Of a DNA stretch of 64,000 nt, positions 1 to 11,055 are shown piece by piece. The number at the start of each line of letters is the position of its first letter. Positions within the stretch are counted from its first letter, which is position 1. This DNA is from Pseudomonas sp. TH41 (lineage in GTDB: Bacteria; Pseudomonadota; Gammaproteobacteria; Pseudomonadales; Pseudomonadaceae), in NCBI RefSeq assembly GCF_016650695.1, contig NZ_JAEKFH010000003.1, positions 1,756,001-1,820,000 of the forward strand, given 5' to 3'. The notes beneath the pieces were generated by a model. It saw only the letters and a program-made list of their open reading frames with translations, made no database searches and was not told where the DNA came from. The position numbers were made by a program, and so were the translations under genes.

Positions 1-637
1 ACTCAATCACAGTCGCCACGTCAGCGGCCTGGGCATGCTGCATTTGCACCACGGCATGCAGGTTGTTCTGCCCGGAATCCAGCTGCCGGACGACCTGCGC
101 GATACGGATCACATTGGCGGCCGTATCGGTGACCACCAGCGCATTGGCCGACACCGACGGGCCGACGTAACCGTTGGCCGACACCAACGGTCGGACCAAC
201 CCGGCAATATCGGTAGCGCTGCTGGTGTTCAGCTCGATGACTTGAGTAACGAACTGCGACGCCGTGGCGTTTTTTGCAATGCCCTGACCGGCGCGGGTTT
301 TGGCTTCGGTGACCGGCGTAATCAGAATCCGGTCACCCTCGTCGATCACCGTAAAGTTGTGGGCATCGAGTACCGAGTAGAACAACCGGCGAACGCCCTC
401 GCGGTCGAGGGTTTGATGAGACATGACAGTGATGCGCCCGGAGACTCTGGGATCAAGCACCACAGTGGTCCCCAGAATGCTGGAAATTTCCTCGACAATG
501 TCCCGCAGCTCGGCATTATTCATCGCCAACTGCCATTTTTCTTCCTCGGCCTGAAGCGCACCATGGAAAAACGCTGCCGCCAACACGACTGGAAGAAACA
601 TGTAGCGCAAGGCATGCGCGCCGGTGAAGCTGTTCAT
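1..637 (-). CDS. gspD: Type II secretion secretin GspD, N-terminal part (cut by window edge)
   Basis: The reverse strand from the ATG at 637 reads through to base 1 without a stop, giving about 212 residues. An N-terminal hydrophobic signal (FLPVVLAAAFFHGAL) is followed by an N0-type domain (residues with NNAELRDIVEEISSILG and VVLDPRVSGRITV) and the start of an N1 domain (YVGPSVSANALVVTD, IRIAQVVRQLD). This is the typical GspD/XcpQ secretin N-terminus; the pore-forming C-terminal domain lies outside the window. It forms the outer-membrane channel of a type II secretion system. It starts 8 bases after the gspC-like gene, so the two are probably one operon. Which T2SS subtype (Xcp, Hxc or another) cannot be told from this fragment. 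Confidence 0.87.
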   Translation of the reverse strand, partial: MNSFTGAHALRYMFLPVVLAAAFFHGALQAEEEKWQLAMNNAELRDIVEEISSILGTTVVLDPRVSGRITVMSHQTLDREGVRRLFYSVLDAHNFTVIDEGDRILITPVTEAKTRAGQGIAKNATASQFVTQVIELNTSSATDIAGLVRPLVSANGYVGPSVSANALVVTDTAANVIRIAQVVRQLDSGQNNLHAVVQMQHAQAADVATVIE

Positions 638-645
638 GGGTGGGA

Positions 646-1155
646 TCACTCTGACGGCCCTGAGAACGGGCGTATATAACGCGTAGAAATGACGGGTATT
701 TGAGGCTCGGCTTGCGATTCGAACCGGCGCAGGAAACGCTCGCCAGACGGCTGCAGCATCAGTAGCTCCTCTCGGCCCTTGTTCCACAGCACGACCCGAT
801 TCGCTTCGACGCGACGCAGAACGGCGCCGCCAGGCAATTGAGCACCTACTTGGTAAATCCGCGAACCTTGAGAGTCGGCCAGCAGCGCTATGGACAACCC
901 TGTATTGAGGACAAAACTCGCCTGTAAGGTCAGCGGCTCGGCACTGGGCAACAGCGTGGTGCTAGCCGTCAAGCCGAGCACCGTTGCAATCGCTGTGGTT
1001 TCGAGGGGCTCGATCACGGGTTGAGTGGTTATCGTTGCGGTGAAGGGCATCGGCGAGCCAAGACGCTCGCGAAACCTCCACTCCTGCCACGCCAAAAACA
1101 CTCCATAACCGACGGATATGGCCAGGAGAATGAGTGTGCAAAGGCGCCCGCTCAC
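646..1155 (-). CDS. gspC: GspC-like type II secretion inner-membrane component
   Basis: About 169 residues: a short cytoplasmic tail, one transmembrane helix (LCTLILLAISVGYGVFLAW), a linker, then a periplasmic homology-region domain with the pattern GAVLRRVEANRVVLWNKGRE seen in GspC/XcpP. GspC links the inner-membrane platform to the secretin. I chose the GTG at 1155 because it overlaps the TGA of the upstream cytochrome gene (GTGA), a usual coupling arrangement. The same frame is open further up to a GTG at 1218, which would mean a 67-base overlap and 21 extra residues. No PDZ domain or coiled coil is visible, so this is a short GspC. The gspD gene follows after 8 bases, which supports the call. 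Confidence 0.72.
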   Translation of the reverse strand: MSGRLCTLILLAISVGYGVFLAWQEWRFRERLGSPMPFTATITTQPVIEPLETTAIATVLGLTASTTLLPSAEPLTLQASFVLNTGLSIALLADSQGSRIYQVGAQLPGGAVLRRVEANRVVLWNKGREELLMLQPSGERFLRRFESQAEPQIPVISTRYIRPFSGPSE

Positions 1156-1694
1156 TCGAGTCGTTCGCTTCGGACAATGCTGCAAAAAGACATGCGCCGC
1201 AGTACGCGGTGCCCACACAGTTCATGAACAATAACCGCACCGACATGCATCACGATCAGCAGCGAAAGGACCAGGCACGACCAAACGTGAATCGTTACAA
1301 ACAGCGCGATAAGGGCTGGATTACTTAGCGGTTGAGCTATATCGACCAACCCGAATACATCGATCGGGCGGTCCATCATCAAAACGCCGGTCACCAGCAC
1401 GACAGTCACCGTGAGGTAGATCAGCGCATGGGCAAAAAGCGCGAGTCTTTCCATAAACGACAAAACGCTCACGCTCGTGTACCGGGCATGAGCGACAAAA
1501 TTAAAGAGACGCCAGACAAAAAACGGCATGAACACCGTGGTCAGCGACACATTGATGAAGGCCACCTGCTGACTGATCCAGGCAGGCACTTCGACACAGG
1601 CGACATAAAAGCCTGACACCAGCGTCCAGACGATGACTGCCGCTGATAACCAGTGCAGCCATACGCGTTGGGTGGAATAACCCAAAACCGTCAT
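1152..1694 (-). CDS. Cytochrome b561 family membrane protein
   Basis: 180 residues with four transmembrane helices and histidines in the usual places for a di-heme b561: helix 1 with RVWLHWLSA, helix 3 with FAHALIY, and helix 4 and its exit with IHVWS and VMHVGAVIVHELCGHRVLRRM-type spacing. The family (CybB-like) moves electrons from the quinone pool or another donor across the inner membrane. The gene lies between a secreted copper oxidase (LPMO) gene and type II secretion genes, and its stop overlaps the gspC-like start. This raises the possibility that it supplies reducing power linked to the LPMO; that is inference only. Confidence 0.78.
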   Translation of the reverse strand: MTVLGYSTQRVWLHWLSAAVIVWTLVSGFYVACVEVPAWISQQVAFINVSLTTVFMPFFVWRLFNFVAHARYTSVSVLSFMERLALFAHALIYLTVTVVLVTGVLMMDRPIDVFGLVDIAQPLSNPALIALFVTIHVWSCLVLSLLIVMHVGAVIVHELCGHRVLRRMSFCSIVRSERLE

Positions 1695-1771
1695 TTTTCA
1701 ACTCGATTTTCTACAAGAGGATGAACCTTCAGGCGATCCATTCGCGGATCGCCTGAAGTGTTACGGCGGGC

Positions 1772-3238
1772 TTAAAGCTTGTCCCACGCCATGTGCCAGT
1801 GCGCACCGACGCCAGGTTCAAAACCATTGGCGTTCGGGGTGTATTGCTTGCAGTAACCGGACTCGGGGAATGGCTTGCATTCGAAGACTTCATTGGTCTT
1901 CGGCTGCAGCACTTTGGTACCGGCGGTGTACTCGCTGAGGCCTTCGGGGAACACGAAGTCATGCTCGACGCCAGCGCCTTCACCGCTCATGTTGGTGGGC
2001 TGGGTGTCCTGGCGAGTGGTACGGCCATCCAGGGTGGTGCCGACCAGTGTCAGGGTGTGTTTGCCGGGATTGCTGCGAACATCCAGGGTCAGCCAGGTCG
2101 GACCGCTGTCCACCTGCTTCGCCACGGAGCCGACCGGCTTGTTGTTCTCGTCGAAAAAGGTCGCTTCGACGTTCATTTTTCGGTTGGAGATCATGCTGAA
2201 CTGGACCTTGGCCAGGCCCTTATCCAGAACATATTCCGCTTGCTGGGAGGCCACCGACATGCGAGCTGCGGCGTCTTCCTTCATGTCCAGCTGCACTTCG
2301 TAACGGGTTACGCCGCTTTCTTTTTGGGCGTACAGGGAATTGTTACCCCGGACCGGTTCGATGTTGCCGCTCTCATCACGAATACCGGCGCGGATGAGCG
2401 TGTGAGTGGCGTTGATCTTTTCTGCCAGCTTGAACGCCCAGTTATTCGGCGAGCCTTCCTCGGCAGTGGCAATGGTGATTTCAACGTCGTAATCCGGGCT
2501 AACACCGTTGGCAGAGAATGCCCGGGCTTTGACCTTGTCGCCGATCAATAGCTGGGTTGACGGTGCGATACCGCCAACGGAAGACCAGCCACCAGGCAAC
2601 TCTGCTTGCGCAATAATGTTCACATCGGTCGCGTTGTAAAACGCCGCGTCGGTATCTCCGACCGTCCAGATCGCCAGAATCACATGCTGGCCGGATTTGT
2701 CTGCCGGGATGGTGCAGTTGTGCTTGTCACCAGACTCAGGTTTTTGGTTGCCGCCATCAATGGTGCAGAACGGGGTGCTTTCGAAAGTCGCGCGTTTCAG
2801 CGACTCGTTCGGATTCCAGCCGTTGCGAGTGATGAAATACTCATGCTTCGTTGCTGGGTGAACTGCGGTGTAACGCCATTGGAAATCGATGTTGCGGTCC
2901 TTGATTTCCGTCAGGTGCCAACGGGTGGCGGACTGGGCATCCAGTGCGGAGAACGATGGATGACCGCCACTCGGAATCTTGCCGTCGATCGGTCCTTGCA
3001 AAGGAGCACCGCCAATACCGGCCGGAAAGCCTTTGAACGTTTCGCCCACACTTTGAGGTTCGTATTGGGCGCCGCCACAGTTGGTGTTTAAACCTTTCTG
3101 GCAAAGCAATGCCCGCGAAGGTGGCACTTCAAGATAGCCATGGGCCGAAACAGTTTGAGACGCCAGCATTGCCGATAACAGGATCATTGGAGAGGCGCAT
3201 GCAGTGAATGCACTCCCCTTATAGGAATTTTTTTTCAT
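1772..3238 (-). CDS. gbpA: GbpA-type chitin-binding lytic polysaccharide monooxygenase (AA10)
   Basis: 488 residues. A signal peptide ending MLASQTVSA is followed directly by HGYLEVPPSRALLCQ, so the mature protein starts with the histidine that forms the copper His-brace of AA10 oxidases; a second brace histidine is probably in TAVHPATKHEYFITRNGW. The AA10 domain is followed by the GbpA middle domains and a C-terminal carbohydrate-binding module (VFECKPFPESGYCKQY to the end, CBM73-like). The length matches Vibrio GbpA (about 485). It should be secreted and cleave chitin oxidatively or bind GlcNAc surfaces. In Pseudomonas the related CbpD leaves by type II secretion, and T2SS genes lie just downstream on the same strand. 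Confidence 0.9.
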   Translation of the reverse strand: MKKNSYKGSAFTACASPMILLSAMLASQTVSAHGYLEVPPSRALLCQKGLNTNCGGAQYEPQSVGETFKGFPAGIGGAPLQGPIDGKIPSGGHPSFSALDAQSATRWHLTEIKDRNIDFQWRYTAVHPATKHEYFITRNGWNPNESLKRATFESTPFCTIDGGNQKPESGDKHNCTIPADKSGQHVILAIWTVGDTDAAFYNATDVNIIAQAELPGGWSSVGGIAPSTQLLIGDKVKARAFSANGVSPDYDVEITIATAEEGSPNNWAFKLAEKINATHTLIRAGIRDESGNIEPVRGNNSLYAQKESGVTRYEVQLDMKEDAAARMSVASQQAEYVLDKGLAKVQFSMISNRKMNVEATFFDENNKPVGSVAKQVDSGPTWLTLDVRSNPGKHTLTLVGTTLDGRTTRQDTQPTNMSGEGAGVEHDFVFPEGLSEYTAGTKVLQPKTNEVFECKPFPESGYCKQYTPNANGFEPGVGAHWHMAWDKL

Positions 3239-3439
3239 GATTGCGTTCCAGACTACTTATCGAAAATCAAGGCGCCTTGCCGGCGCCGCTGTTCGTAATT
3301 CCGTTCGATGCAGCACCGAACGAAGGTCGGGAACCTTACCGGGATGAAAGAAACTTCTATGTAGGACAAGTCTCCGATTACAAGGGGATAGATCTCTCTC
3401 TGCACTTATCTGACAAAGAAATGGAACATTCCTATAGGC

Positions 3440-3474
3440 AAAAAAAAGTCTGTCCGGTGTTAAGCCGGACAGAC
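3440..3474 (-). terminator. Rho-independent terminator after hemE
   Basis: Read on the minus strand, a 10-bp stem GTCTGTCCGG/CCGGACAGAC with a 7-base loop is followed by a run of seven to eight Ts. It lies about 20 bases past the hemE stop. The A-run is only on the left side, so it is oriented for hemE. Confidence 0.88.
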
Positions 3475-3493
3475 TGCATGGAAATTGAAAAGA

Positions 3494-4561
3494 CTATTCG
3501 TGGTATTGCGCCGACAACTCATGCACCGCGCGCAGGAACGCACCCGCATGCTCCGGATCGACTTCCGGCGTGATGCCATGGCCAAGGTTGAACACGTGGC
3601 CGCTGCCTTTGCCGTAACTGGCGAGGATCCGCCCGACTTCGGTGCGAATGGCTTCCGGTTTGGCGTAGAGCACGGTGGGGTCCATGTTGCCTTGCAGCGC
3701 GACTTTGCTGCCGACGCGATCACGGGCGCTGCCGATATCGCAGGTCCAGTCCAGTCCCAGTGCATCAGCGCCAGCGTCGGCGATGCTTTCCAGCCACAGG
3801 CCACCGTTCTTGGTGAACAGGATGACCGGTACTTTGCGGCCTTCGTGTTCACGGATCAGGCCGCTGACGATTTTGCGCATGTAAGCCAGGGAGAACTCCT
3901 GGTACGCCGCCGCCGAGAGGCTGCCGCCCCAGCTGTCGAAGATTTGCACCGCTTGCGCGCCGGCCATGATCTGGCCGTTGAGGTAGCTGGTGACCGTCTG
4001 CGCAAGTTTGTCCAGCAGCAGGTGCAAGGCTTGCGGGTTGTCGTAGAGCATGGTTTTGGTCTTGCGGTAATCTTTCGACGAACCGCCTTCGACCATGTAG
4101 GTGGCCAAAGTCCATGGGCTGCCGGCAAAGCCGATCAGCGGCACGCGGCCGTTCAGTTCGCGGCGGATGGTGCTGACCGCGTCCATGACGTAGCCGAGGT
4201 CTTTGTGCGGGTCAGGAATCGGCAGGGCTTCGATGTCGGCCATGGTGCTGACGACTTTCTTGAAGCGTGGCCCTTCACCGGTTTCGAAGTACAGGCCTTG
4301 GCCCATGGCATCGGGGATGGTCAGGATGTCGGAGAACAGGATCGCCGCGTCCAGTTGTGGATAGCGGTCGAGCGGTTGCATCGTGACTTCGCAAGCGAAC
4401 TCCGGGTTCATGCACAGGCTCATGAAGTCACCGGCCTTGGCACGGCTGGCGCGATATTCAGGCAGGTAGCGACCGGCCTGACGCATCATCCACACAGGGG
4501 TGACGTCTACGGGTTGCTTGAGCAGGGCGCGAAGGAAACGGTCGTTCTTCAGGGCAGTCAT
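3494..4561 (-). CDS. hemE: Uroporphyrinogen decarboxylase
   Basis: 355 residues, the normal length. Removes the four acetate carboxyl groups of uroporphyrinogen III to give coproporphyrinogen III in heme biosynthesis; cytoplasmic homodimer. The N-terminal signature [16 protein letters not shown] (about residues 22-37) holds the arginines that bind the substrate; [19 protein letters not shown] and the C-terminal [15 protein letters not shown] are also diagnostic. It stands alone, with its own terminator downstream, and gltD lies upstream across a REP pair. No irregularities seen. Confidence 0.97.
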   Translation of the reverse strand: MTALKNDRFLRALLKQPVDVTPVWMMRQAGRYLPEYRASRAKAGDFMSLCMNPEFACEVTMQPLDRYPQLDAAILFSDILTIPDAMGQGLYFETGEGPRFKKVVSTMADIEALPIPDPHKDLGYVMDAVSTIRRELNGRVPLIGFAGSPWTLATYMVEGGSSKDYRKTKTMLYDNPQALHLLLDKLAQTVTSYLNGQIMAGAQAVQIFDSWGGSLSAAAYQEFSLAYMRKIVSGLIREHEGRKVPVILFTKNGGLWLESIADAGADALGLDWTCDIGSARDRVGSKVALQGNMDPTVLYAKPEAIRTEVGRILASYGKGSGHVFNLGHGITPEVDPEHAGAFLRAVHELSAQYHE

Positions 4562-4691
4562 GTCGGCATCCGGAAAAAAAGTGCGGGCATTTTCTCAGAG
4601 CGCGACGCAAAAGGCACGGCAAGAGCCGCGCCTTTTGTCTATCGGGTCAATTTGTCGCGGTAAAACACAGTATTCGCAACACCACAAAACC

Positions 4692-4786
4692 AATGTGGGA
4701 GCGGGCTTGCTCGCGAAGAGGCCATAACATTCAACATCTCTGTTGGCTGCTACACCGCTTTCGCGAGCAAGCCCGCTCCCACATTT
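4692..4786. repeat. REP pair, GGGAGCGGGCTTGCTCGCG family
   Basis: Two inverted copies of a unit GTGGGAGCGGGCTTGCTCGC face each other about 50 bases apart between hemE and gltD. The intervening bases hold no gene. This is the usual REPIN arrangement of fluorescent pseudomonads. Confidence 0.87.
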
Positions 4787-4805
4787 GATTGCATTCCAAG
4801 TCTAG

Positions 4806-6257
<1,452 letters not shown>

Positions 6258-9200
6258 TCACTGCGGGTTGGCACGGGTGCTGGAAAGCAACGATTTCAAG
6301 TTGGCAGCCTTAGGCTTGACCAGCCAGAAACGACGCAGATAGTCATCGAGGTTTTCAGCGAGGTTACGACCCCACTCGCTGTCGGTTTCCTCGACGTATT
6401 CGTTCAGCACGCGTTGCAGGTGGCTGCGATAGGCTTCCATCGCCTCACCGCTGATCCGCTGGATTTCCACCAGTTCGTGGTTGACCCGGTCAACGAAGCT
6501 GTTGTCCTGGTCCAGCACGTAGGCGAAACCACCGGTCATGCCTGAGCCGAAGTTGTAACCGGTCTTGCCCAATACGCAGACAAAACCACCGGTCATGTAT
6601 TCGCAGCAGTGATCGCCAGTGCCTTCCACCACGGTGTGGGCACCGGAGTTACGCACGGCAAAACGCTCGCCCGCGGTGCCGGCAGCGAACAGTTTGCCGC
6701 CCGTGGCGCCGTAAAGGCAGGTGTTACCGATGATGGCACTGTCCTGAGTCTTGTAAGCGCTGCCCTTCGGCGGAACGATGACCAGTTTGCCGCCGGTCAT
6801 GCCTTTGCCGACGTAGTCGTTGGCGTCGCCTTCCAGGTACATGTTCAGGCCGCCGGCGTTCCACACACCAAAGCTCTGACCGGCCGTCCCTTTGAAGCGG
6901 AAGGTGATCGGCGCATTCGCCATGCCTTGGTTGCCGTGCTTGCGAGCGATTTCACCGGAGATCCGCGCGCCGATGGAGCGGTCGCAGTTGCAGATATCCA
7001 GGGCGAAATCGGCGCCGCTCATGTCGTTGATGGCCGACGTGGCCATGTCGACCATTTTCTCGGCCAACAGGCCCTTGTCGAACGGCGGGTTGCGGTCTAC
7101 CTGGCAGAATTGAGGCTTGTCTGCCGGGATGTGATCGCTGCCCAGCAACGGCGTCAGGTCGAGGTGATTCTGCTTGGCGGTCTGGCCCTCAAGGATCTCC
7201 AGAAGATCGGTACGACCGATCAGCTCTTCGAGAGAGCGCACGCCCAGCTTGGCCAGCCACTCACGGGTTTCTTCGGCGACGTAGGTGAAGAAATTCACCA
7301 CCATGTCGACGGTCCCGATGTAGTGATCCTTACGCAGCTTCTCGTTCTGAGTCGCAACGCCAGTGGCGCAGTTGTTCAGGTGGCAGATACGCAGGTATTT
7401 GCAGCCCAGTGCGATCATTGGCGCGGTGCCGAAGCCGAAGCTTTCGGCGCCGAGGATCGCCGCCTTGATCACGTCGAGGCCGGTTTTCAGGCCGCCGTCG
7501 GTCTGCACCCGGACTTTACCGCGCAGGTCGTTGCCGCGCAGGGTCTGGTGGGTTTCGGCCAGGCCGAGTTCCCACGGGGCGCCCGCGTATTTGATCGACG
7601 TCAGCGGCGATGCGCCGGTGCCGCCGTCGTAACCGGAAATGGTGATCAAGTCCGCATAGGCCTTGGCCACACCGGCGGCGATGGTGCCGACGCCTGCTTC
7701 TGCGACCAGTTTCACCGAGACCAGCGCCTTCGGATTGACTTGTTTCAGGTCGAAAATCAGCTGCGACAAGTCTTCAATCGAGTAGATGTCGTGGTGCGGC
7801 GGCGGCGAAATCAGGGTCACGCCCGGTACCGCGTAACGCAGCTTGGCGATCAGGCCGTTGACCTTGCCGCCAGGCAGCTGGCCACCTTCGCCGGGCTTGG
7901 CGCCCTGAGCGACTTTGATCTGCAGCACTTCAGCGTTGACCAGGTATTCCGGAGTGACACCGAAACGACCCGTCGCGACTTGCTTGATTTTCGAGCTCTT
8001 GATGGTGCCGTAACGCGCCGGGTCTTCGCCGCCTTCGCCGGAGTTGGAACGCGCACCGAGGCGGTTCATGGCTTCGGCCAGGGCTTCGTGGGCTTCCGGC
8101 GACAGGGCACCGAGGGAGATGCCGGCGGAGTCGAAGCGCTTGAGCACCGATTCCAGCGGTTCGATCTCGCTGATGTTCAGCGGCGTGTCCAGGGTTTTGA
8201 CCTTGAACAGGTCGCGGATCATCGACACCGGACGGTTGTCCACCAGCGCCGTGTATTCCTTGAACTTGCTGTAGTCGCCCTGCTGCACAGCGGCTTGCAA
8301 TGTGTTGACCACGTCCGGGTTGTACGCGTGATATTCGCCACCGTGGACGAACTTCAGCAGACCGCCTTGCTGGATCGGCTTGCGCGGGCTCCAGGCTTCG
8401 GCCGCCAGGGCTTTCTGCTCGGCTTCGATGTCGACGAACCGCGCACCCTTGATGCGGCTTGGCACGCCACGGAAACTCAATTCGCACACTTCTTCGGACA
8501 GGCCGATGGCTTCGAACAACTGCGCACCGCGGTACGACGTAATGGTCGAGATGCCCATCTTCGACAGGATCTTCAGCAGACCTTTGGTGATGCCTTTGCG
8601 GTAGTTCTTGAACACCTCATAGAGGTCGCCCAGCACTTCACCGGTACGGATCAGGTCACCCAGCACTTCGTAGGCCAGGAACGGATAGACCGCCGAGGCG
8701 CCGAAACCGATCAACACCGCGAAGTGGTGTGGATCACGAGCAGTCGCGGTTTCAACGAGAATGTTGGAGTCGCAACGCAGGCCTTTTTCGGTCAGGCGGT
8801 GGTGCACCGCGCCGGTGGCGAGCGAAGCGTGGATCGGCAATTTGCCCGGACCAATGTGACGGTCACTCAGCACCACCTGGGTACGACCGCCGCGCACGGC
8901 TTCCTCAGCCTGATCGGCAACGTTGCGAATCGCCGCTTCAAGGCCGACGCTTTCGTCGTAGTTCAGATCGATGATCGCGCGCTCGAAGCCCGGACGATCG
9001 AGGTTCATCAGCGAGCGCCACTTGGCCGGAGAAATGACCGGCGAGCTGAGGATCACGCGCGAGGCGTGTTCCGGCGACTCCTGGAAGATGTTGCGCTCGG
9101 CACCGAGGCAGATCTCCAGCGACATGACAATGGCTTCACGCAGCGGGTCGATTGGCGGGTTGGTGACCTGCGCGAACTGCTGACGGAAATAGTCGTACGG

Positions 9201-10703
9201 CGTGCGCACGCGCTGGGACAGCACGGCCATCGGCGTATCGTCGCCCATCGAGCCAACCGCTTCGTAGCCTTGCTCGCCGAGCGGGCGCAGCACCTGGTCA
9301 CGTTCTTCGAAAGTGACCTGGTACATCTTCATGTATTGCTTGAGCTGATCGACGTCGTAGAACGCCGAACCGTGGTCGTTGTCTTCCATGGTCGCCTGGA
9401 TGCGCAGGGCATTCTTGCGCAGCCATTGCTTGTACGGATGACGAGACTTCAAGCGGTTGTCGATGGCGTCGGTGTCGAGGATCTGGCCGGTTTCGGTGTC
9501 CACGGCAAAGATCTGGCCCGGGCCAACGCGGCCCTTGGCGATCACGTCTTCAGGCTGGTAGTTCCAGACGCCGATTTCCGACGCCAGGGTGATGAAGCCG
9601 TTCTTGGTGGTGACCCAACGCGCCGGACGCAGACCGTTACGGTCGAGCAGGCACACCGCGTAGCGACCGTCGGTCATTACCACGCCGGCCGGGCCGTCCC
9701 ACGGTTCCATGTGCATCGAGTTGTATTCGTAGAACGCCCGCAGGTCCGGGTCCATGGTTTCGACGTTCTGCCACGCAGGCGGAATGATCATCCGCACGCC
9801 ACGGAACAGGTCGATGCCACCGGTAACCATCAGCTCGAGCATGTTATCCATGCTGGAGGAGTCGGAACCGACGCGGTTGACCAGCGGGCCGAGTTCTTCC
9901 AGGTCCATCAGATCGTTGGTGAACTTGGTGCGACGGGCCACGGCCCAGTTGCGGTTGCCAGTGATGGTGTTGATCTCGCCGTTGTGCGCCAGGAAGCGGA
10001 ACGGTTGAGCCAGCGGCCATTTCGGCAGGGTGTTGGTGGAGAAGCGCTGGTGGAACACGCAAATCGAGGTTTGCAGGCGCTGGTCGCTGAGGTCTGGATA
10101 GAAGGCGGTCAAATCCGCCGGCATCATCAGGCCTTTATAAATGATGGTCTTGTGGGAAAAGCTGCAGACGTAGTGATCGGCGTCAGCGGCATTGGCCACG
10201 GACGAGCGACGACGGGAGGTGAACAGCTTGACGGCCATGTCCTGATCGCTCAGGCCGGCACCACCGATGAACACCTGTTCGATCTGCGGCAGGCGCTCAA
10301 GGGCCAGGCGACCGAGGACGCTGGTGTCGATTGGCACTTTGCGCCAGCCGATCAGCTGCAGGCCAGCGGCCAGGATCTCGCGGTTCATGTTCTCGCGAGC
10401 GGCTTCGGCTTTGACCGGGTCCTGGTTGAAGAAGACCATACCCACCGCATATTGCTTGGGCATTTCGACGCCGAAGGTTTCCTGGGCAATCGCTCGCAGG
10501 AACACATCCGGCTTCTGAATCAGCAGACCGCAACCGTCACCGGTCTTGCCGTCGGCGTTGATCCCACCGCGGTGGGTCATGCAGGTCAGGGCCTCGATGG
10601 CCGTTTGCAAAAGGGTATGACTGGGCTCGCCCTGCATATGGGCTATCAGGCCGAAACCGCAGTTATCCTTGAATTCATCTGGTTGGTACAGACCTGCTTT
10701 CAT
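6258..10703 (-). CDS. gltB: Glutamate synthase large subunit
   Basis: 1481 residues from the ATG at 10703; a GTG two codons further up is possible, but GGTGAG is better spaced for the ATG. The catalytic cysteine of the class II glutaminase domain is Cys15 ([12 protein letters not shown]), exposed after removal of a short propeptide. Then come the central domain, the FMN-binding synthase domain ([27 protein letters not shown]), the 3Fe-4S cysteines in [15 protein letters not shown] and the C-terminal GXGXG beta-helix domain. It joins glutamine-derived ammonia to 2-oxoglutarate as the main route of nitrogen assimilation under low ammonium. gltD follows directly. Confidence 0.97.
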   Translation of the reverse strand: MKAGLYQPDEFKDNCGFGLIAHMQGEPSHTLLQTAIEALTCMTHRGGINADGKTGDGCGLLIQKPDVFLRAIAQETFGVEMPKQYAVGMVFFNQDPVKAEAARENMNREILAAGLQLIGWRKVPIDTSVLGRLALERLPQIEQVFIGGAGLSDQDMAVKLFTSRRRSSVANAADADHYVCSFSHKTIIYKGLMMPADLTAFYPDLSDQRLQTSICVFHQRFSTNTLPKWPLAQPFRFLAHNGEINTITGNRNWAVARRTKFTNDLMDLEELGPLVNRVGSDSSSMDNMLELMVTGGIDLFRGVRMIIPPAWQNVETMDPDLRAFYEYNSMHMEPWDGPAGVVMTDGRYAVCLLDRNGLRPARWVTTKNGFITLASEIGVWNYQPEDVIAKGRVGPGQIFAVDTETGQILDTDAIDNRLKSRHPYKQWLRKNALRIQATMEDNDHGSAFYDVDQLKQYMKMYQVTFEERDQVLRPLGEQGYEAVGSMGDDTPMAVLSQRVRTPYDYFRQQFAQVTNPPIDPLREAIVMSLEICLGAERNIFQESPEHASRVILSSPVISPAKWRSLMNLDRPGFERAIIDLNYDESVGLEAAIRNVADQAEEAVRGGRTQVVLSDRHIGPGKLPIHASLATGAVHHRLTEKGLRCDSNILVETATARDPHHFAVLIGFGASAVYPFLAYEVLGDLIRTGEVLGDLYEVFKNYRKGITKGLLKILSKMGISTITSYRGAQLFEAIGLSEEVCELSFRGVPSRIKGARFVDIEAEQKALAAEAWSPRKPIQQGGLLKFVHGGEYHAYNPDVVNTLQAAVQQGDYSKFKEYTALVDNRPVSMIRDLFKVKTLDTPLNISEIEPLESVLKRFDSAGISLGALSPEAHEALAEAMNRLGARSNSGEGGEDPARYGTIKSSKIKQVATGRFGVTPEYLVNAEVLQIKVAQGAKPGEGGQLPGGKVNGLIAKLRYAVPGVTLISPPPHHDIYSIEDLSQLIFDLKQVNPKALVSVKLVAEAGVGTIAAGVAKAYADLITISGYDGGTGASPLTSIKYAGAPWELGLAETHQTLRGNDLRGKVRVQTDGGLKTGLDVIKAAILGAESFGFGTAPMIALGCKYLRICHLNNCATGVATQNEKLRKDHYIGTVDMVVNFFTYVAEETREWLAKLGVRSLEELIGRTDLLEILEGQTAKQNHLDLTPLLGSDHIPADKPQFCQVDRNPPFDKGLLAEKMVDMATSAINDMSGADFALDICNCDRSIGARISGEIARKHGNQGMANAPITFRFKGTAGQSFGVWNAGGLNMYLEGDANDYVGKGMTGGKLVIVPPKGSAYKTQDSAIIGNTCLYGATGGKLFAAGTAGERFAVRNSGAHTVVEGTGDHCCEYMTGGFVCVLGKTGYNFGSGMTGGFAYVLDQDNSFVDRVNHELVEIQRISGEAMEAYRSHLQRVLNEYVEETDSEWGRNLAENLDDYLRRFWLVKPKAANLKSLLSSTRANPQ

Positions 10704-10884
10704 AGACACTTTCTCACCAGGCTGCCTCTTATCGAGGCAAATTTCTTTTTAATTCAACCGCTTACCATCCGCGCCGAACGTACGCCAGCTTTGCGGGGGC
10801 AAAAGGGAGGTCATTGTACACACCGACACAGAGGCTCACAAATTTGACGACGAACTGTCGCAAATCTATGTCGCATTTGTGAAA

Positions 10885-10913
10885 GGTTTAAAGCGATATG
10901 CTGTGCTAGTCAA
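10885..10913 (-). promoter_or_regulatory. Possible sigma70 promoter for gltBD
   Basis: In the 352-base gap upstream of gltB the minus strand has TTGACT (10908-10913) and, 17 bases on, TAAACC (10885-10890). The -35 is good and the -10 is weak. The rest of the gap (10704-11055) shows no open frame with a family match, and no REP element was seen in it. Confidence 0.3.
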
Positions 10914-11028
10914 AACTTTTTTTTAATTTTGACCGCAACGACTCAAAGACTACTGTGACGCAGACACCACAAGGCACGCGGCCTCTAGGGCAGCATGCGC
11001 GTGTGGAAAATTTTGAGGTGCCGGGAGA

Positions 11029-11049
11029 GGCGGCCTGGGTAAGGCCGCC
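11029..11049 (-). terminator. GC-rich hairpin after the damX-like gene
   Basis: GGCGGCCT and AGGCCGCC form an 8-bp stem with a 5-base loop just past the damX-like stop (11056). There is no clear T-run on the minus-strand side, so it may protect the mRNA 3' end or assist Rho-dependent ending rather than act as a full intrinsic terminator. Confidence 0.4.
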
Positions 11050-11055
11050 GAATCT

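Noticed and set aside
6609..10847. A 1412-residue open frame on the plus strand opposite gltB
   Set aside because: It is a shadow frame produced by high third-position GC in gltB. The translation is rich in Arg, His, Gln and Val, has no domain, and gltB itself is unambiguous.
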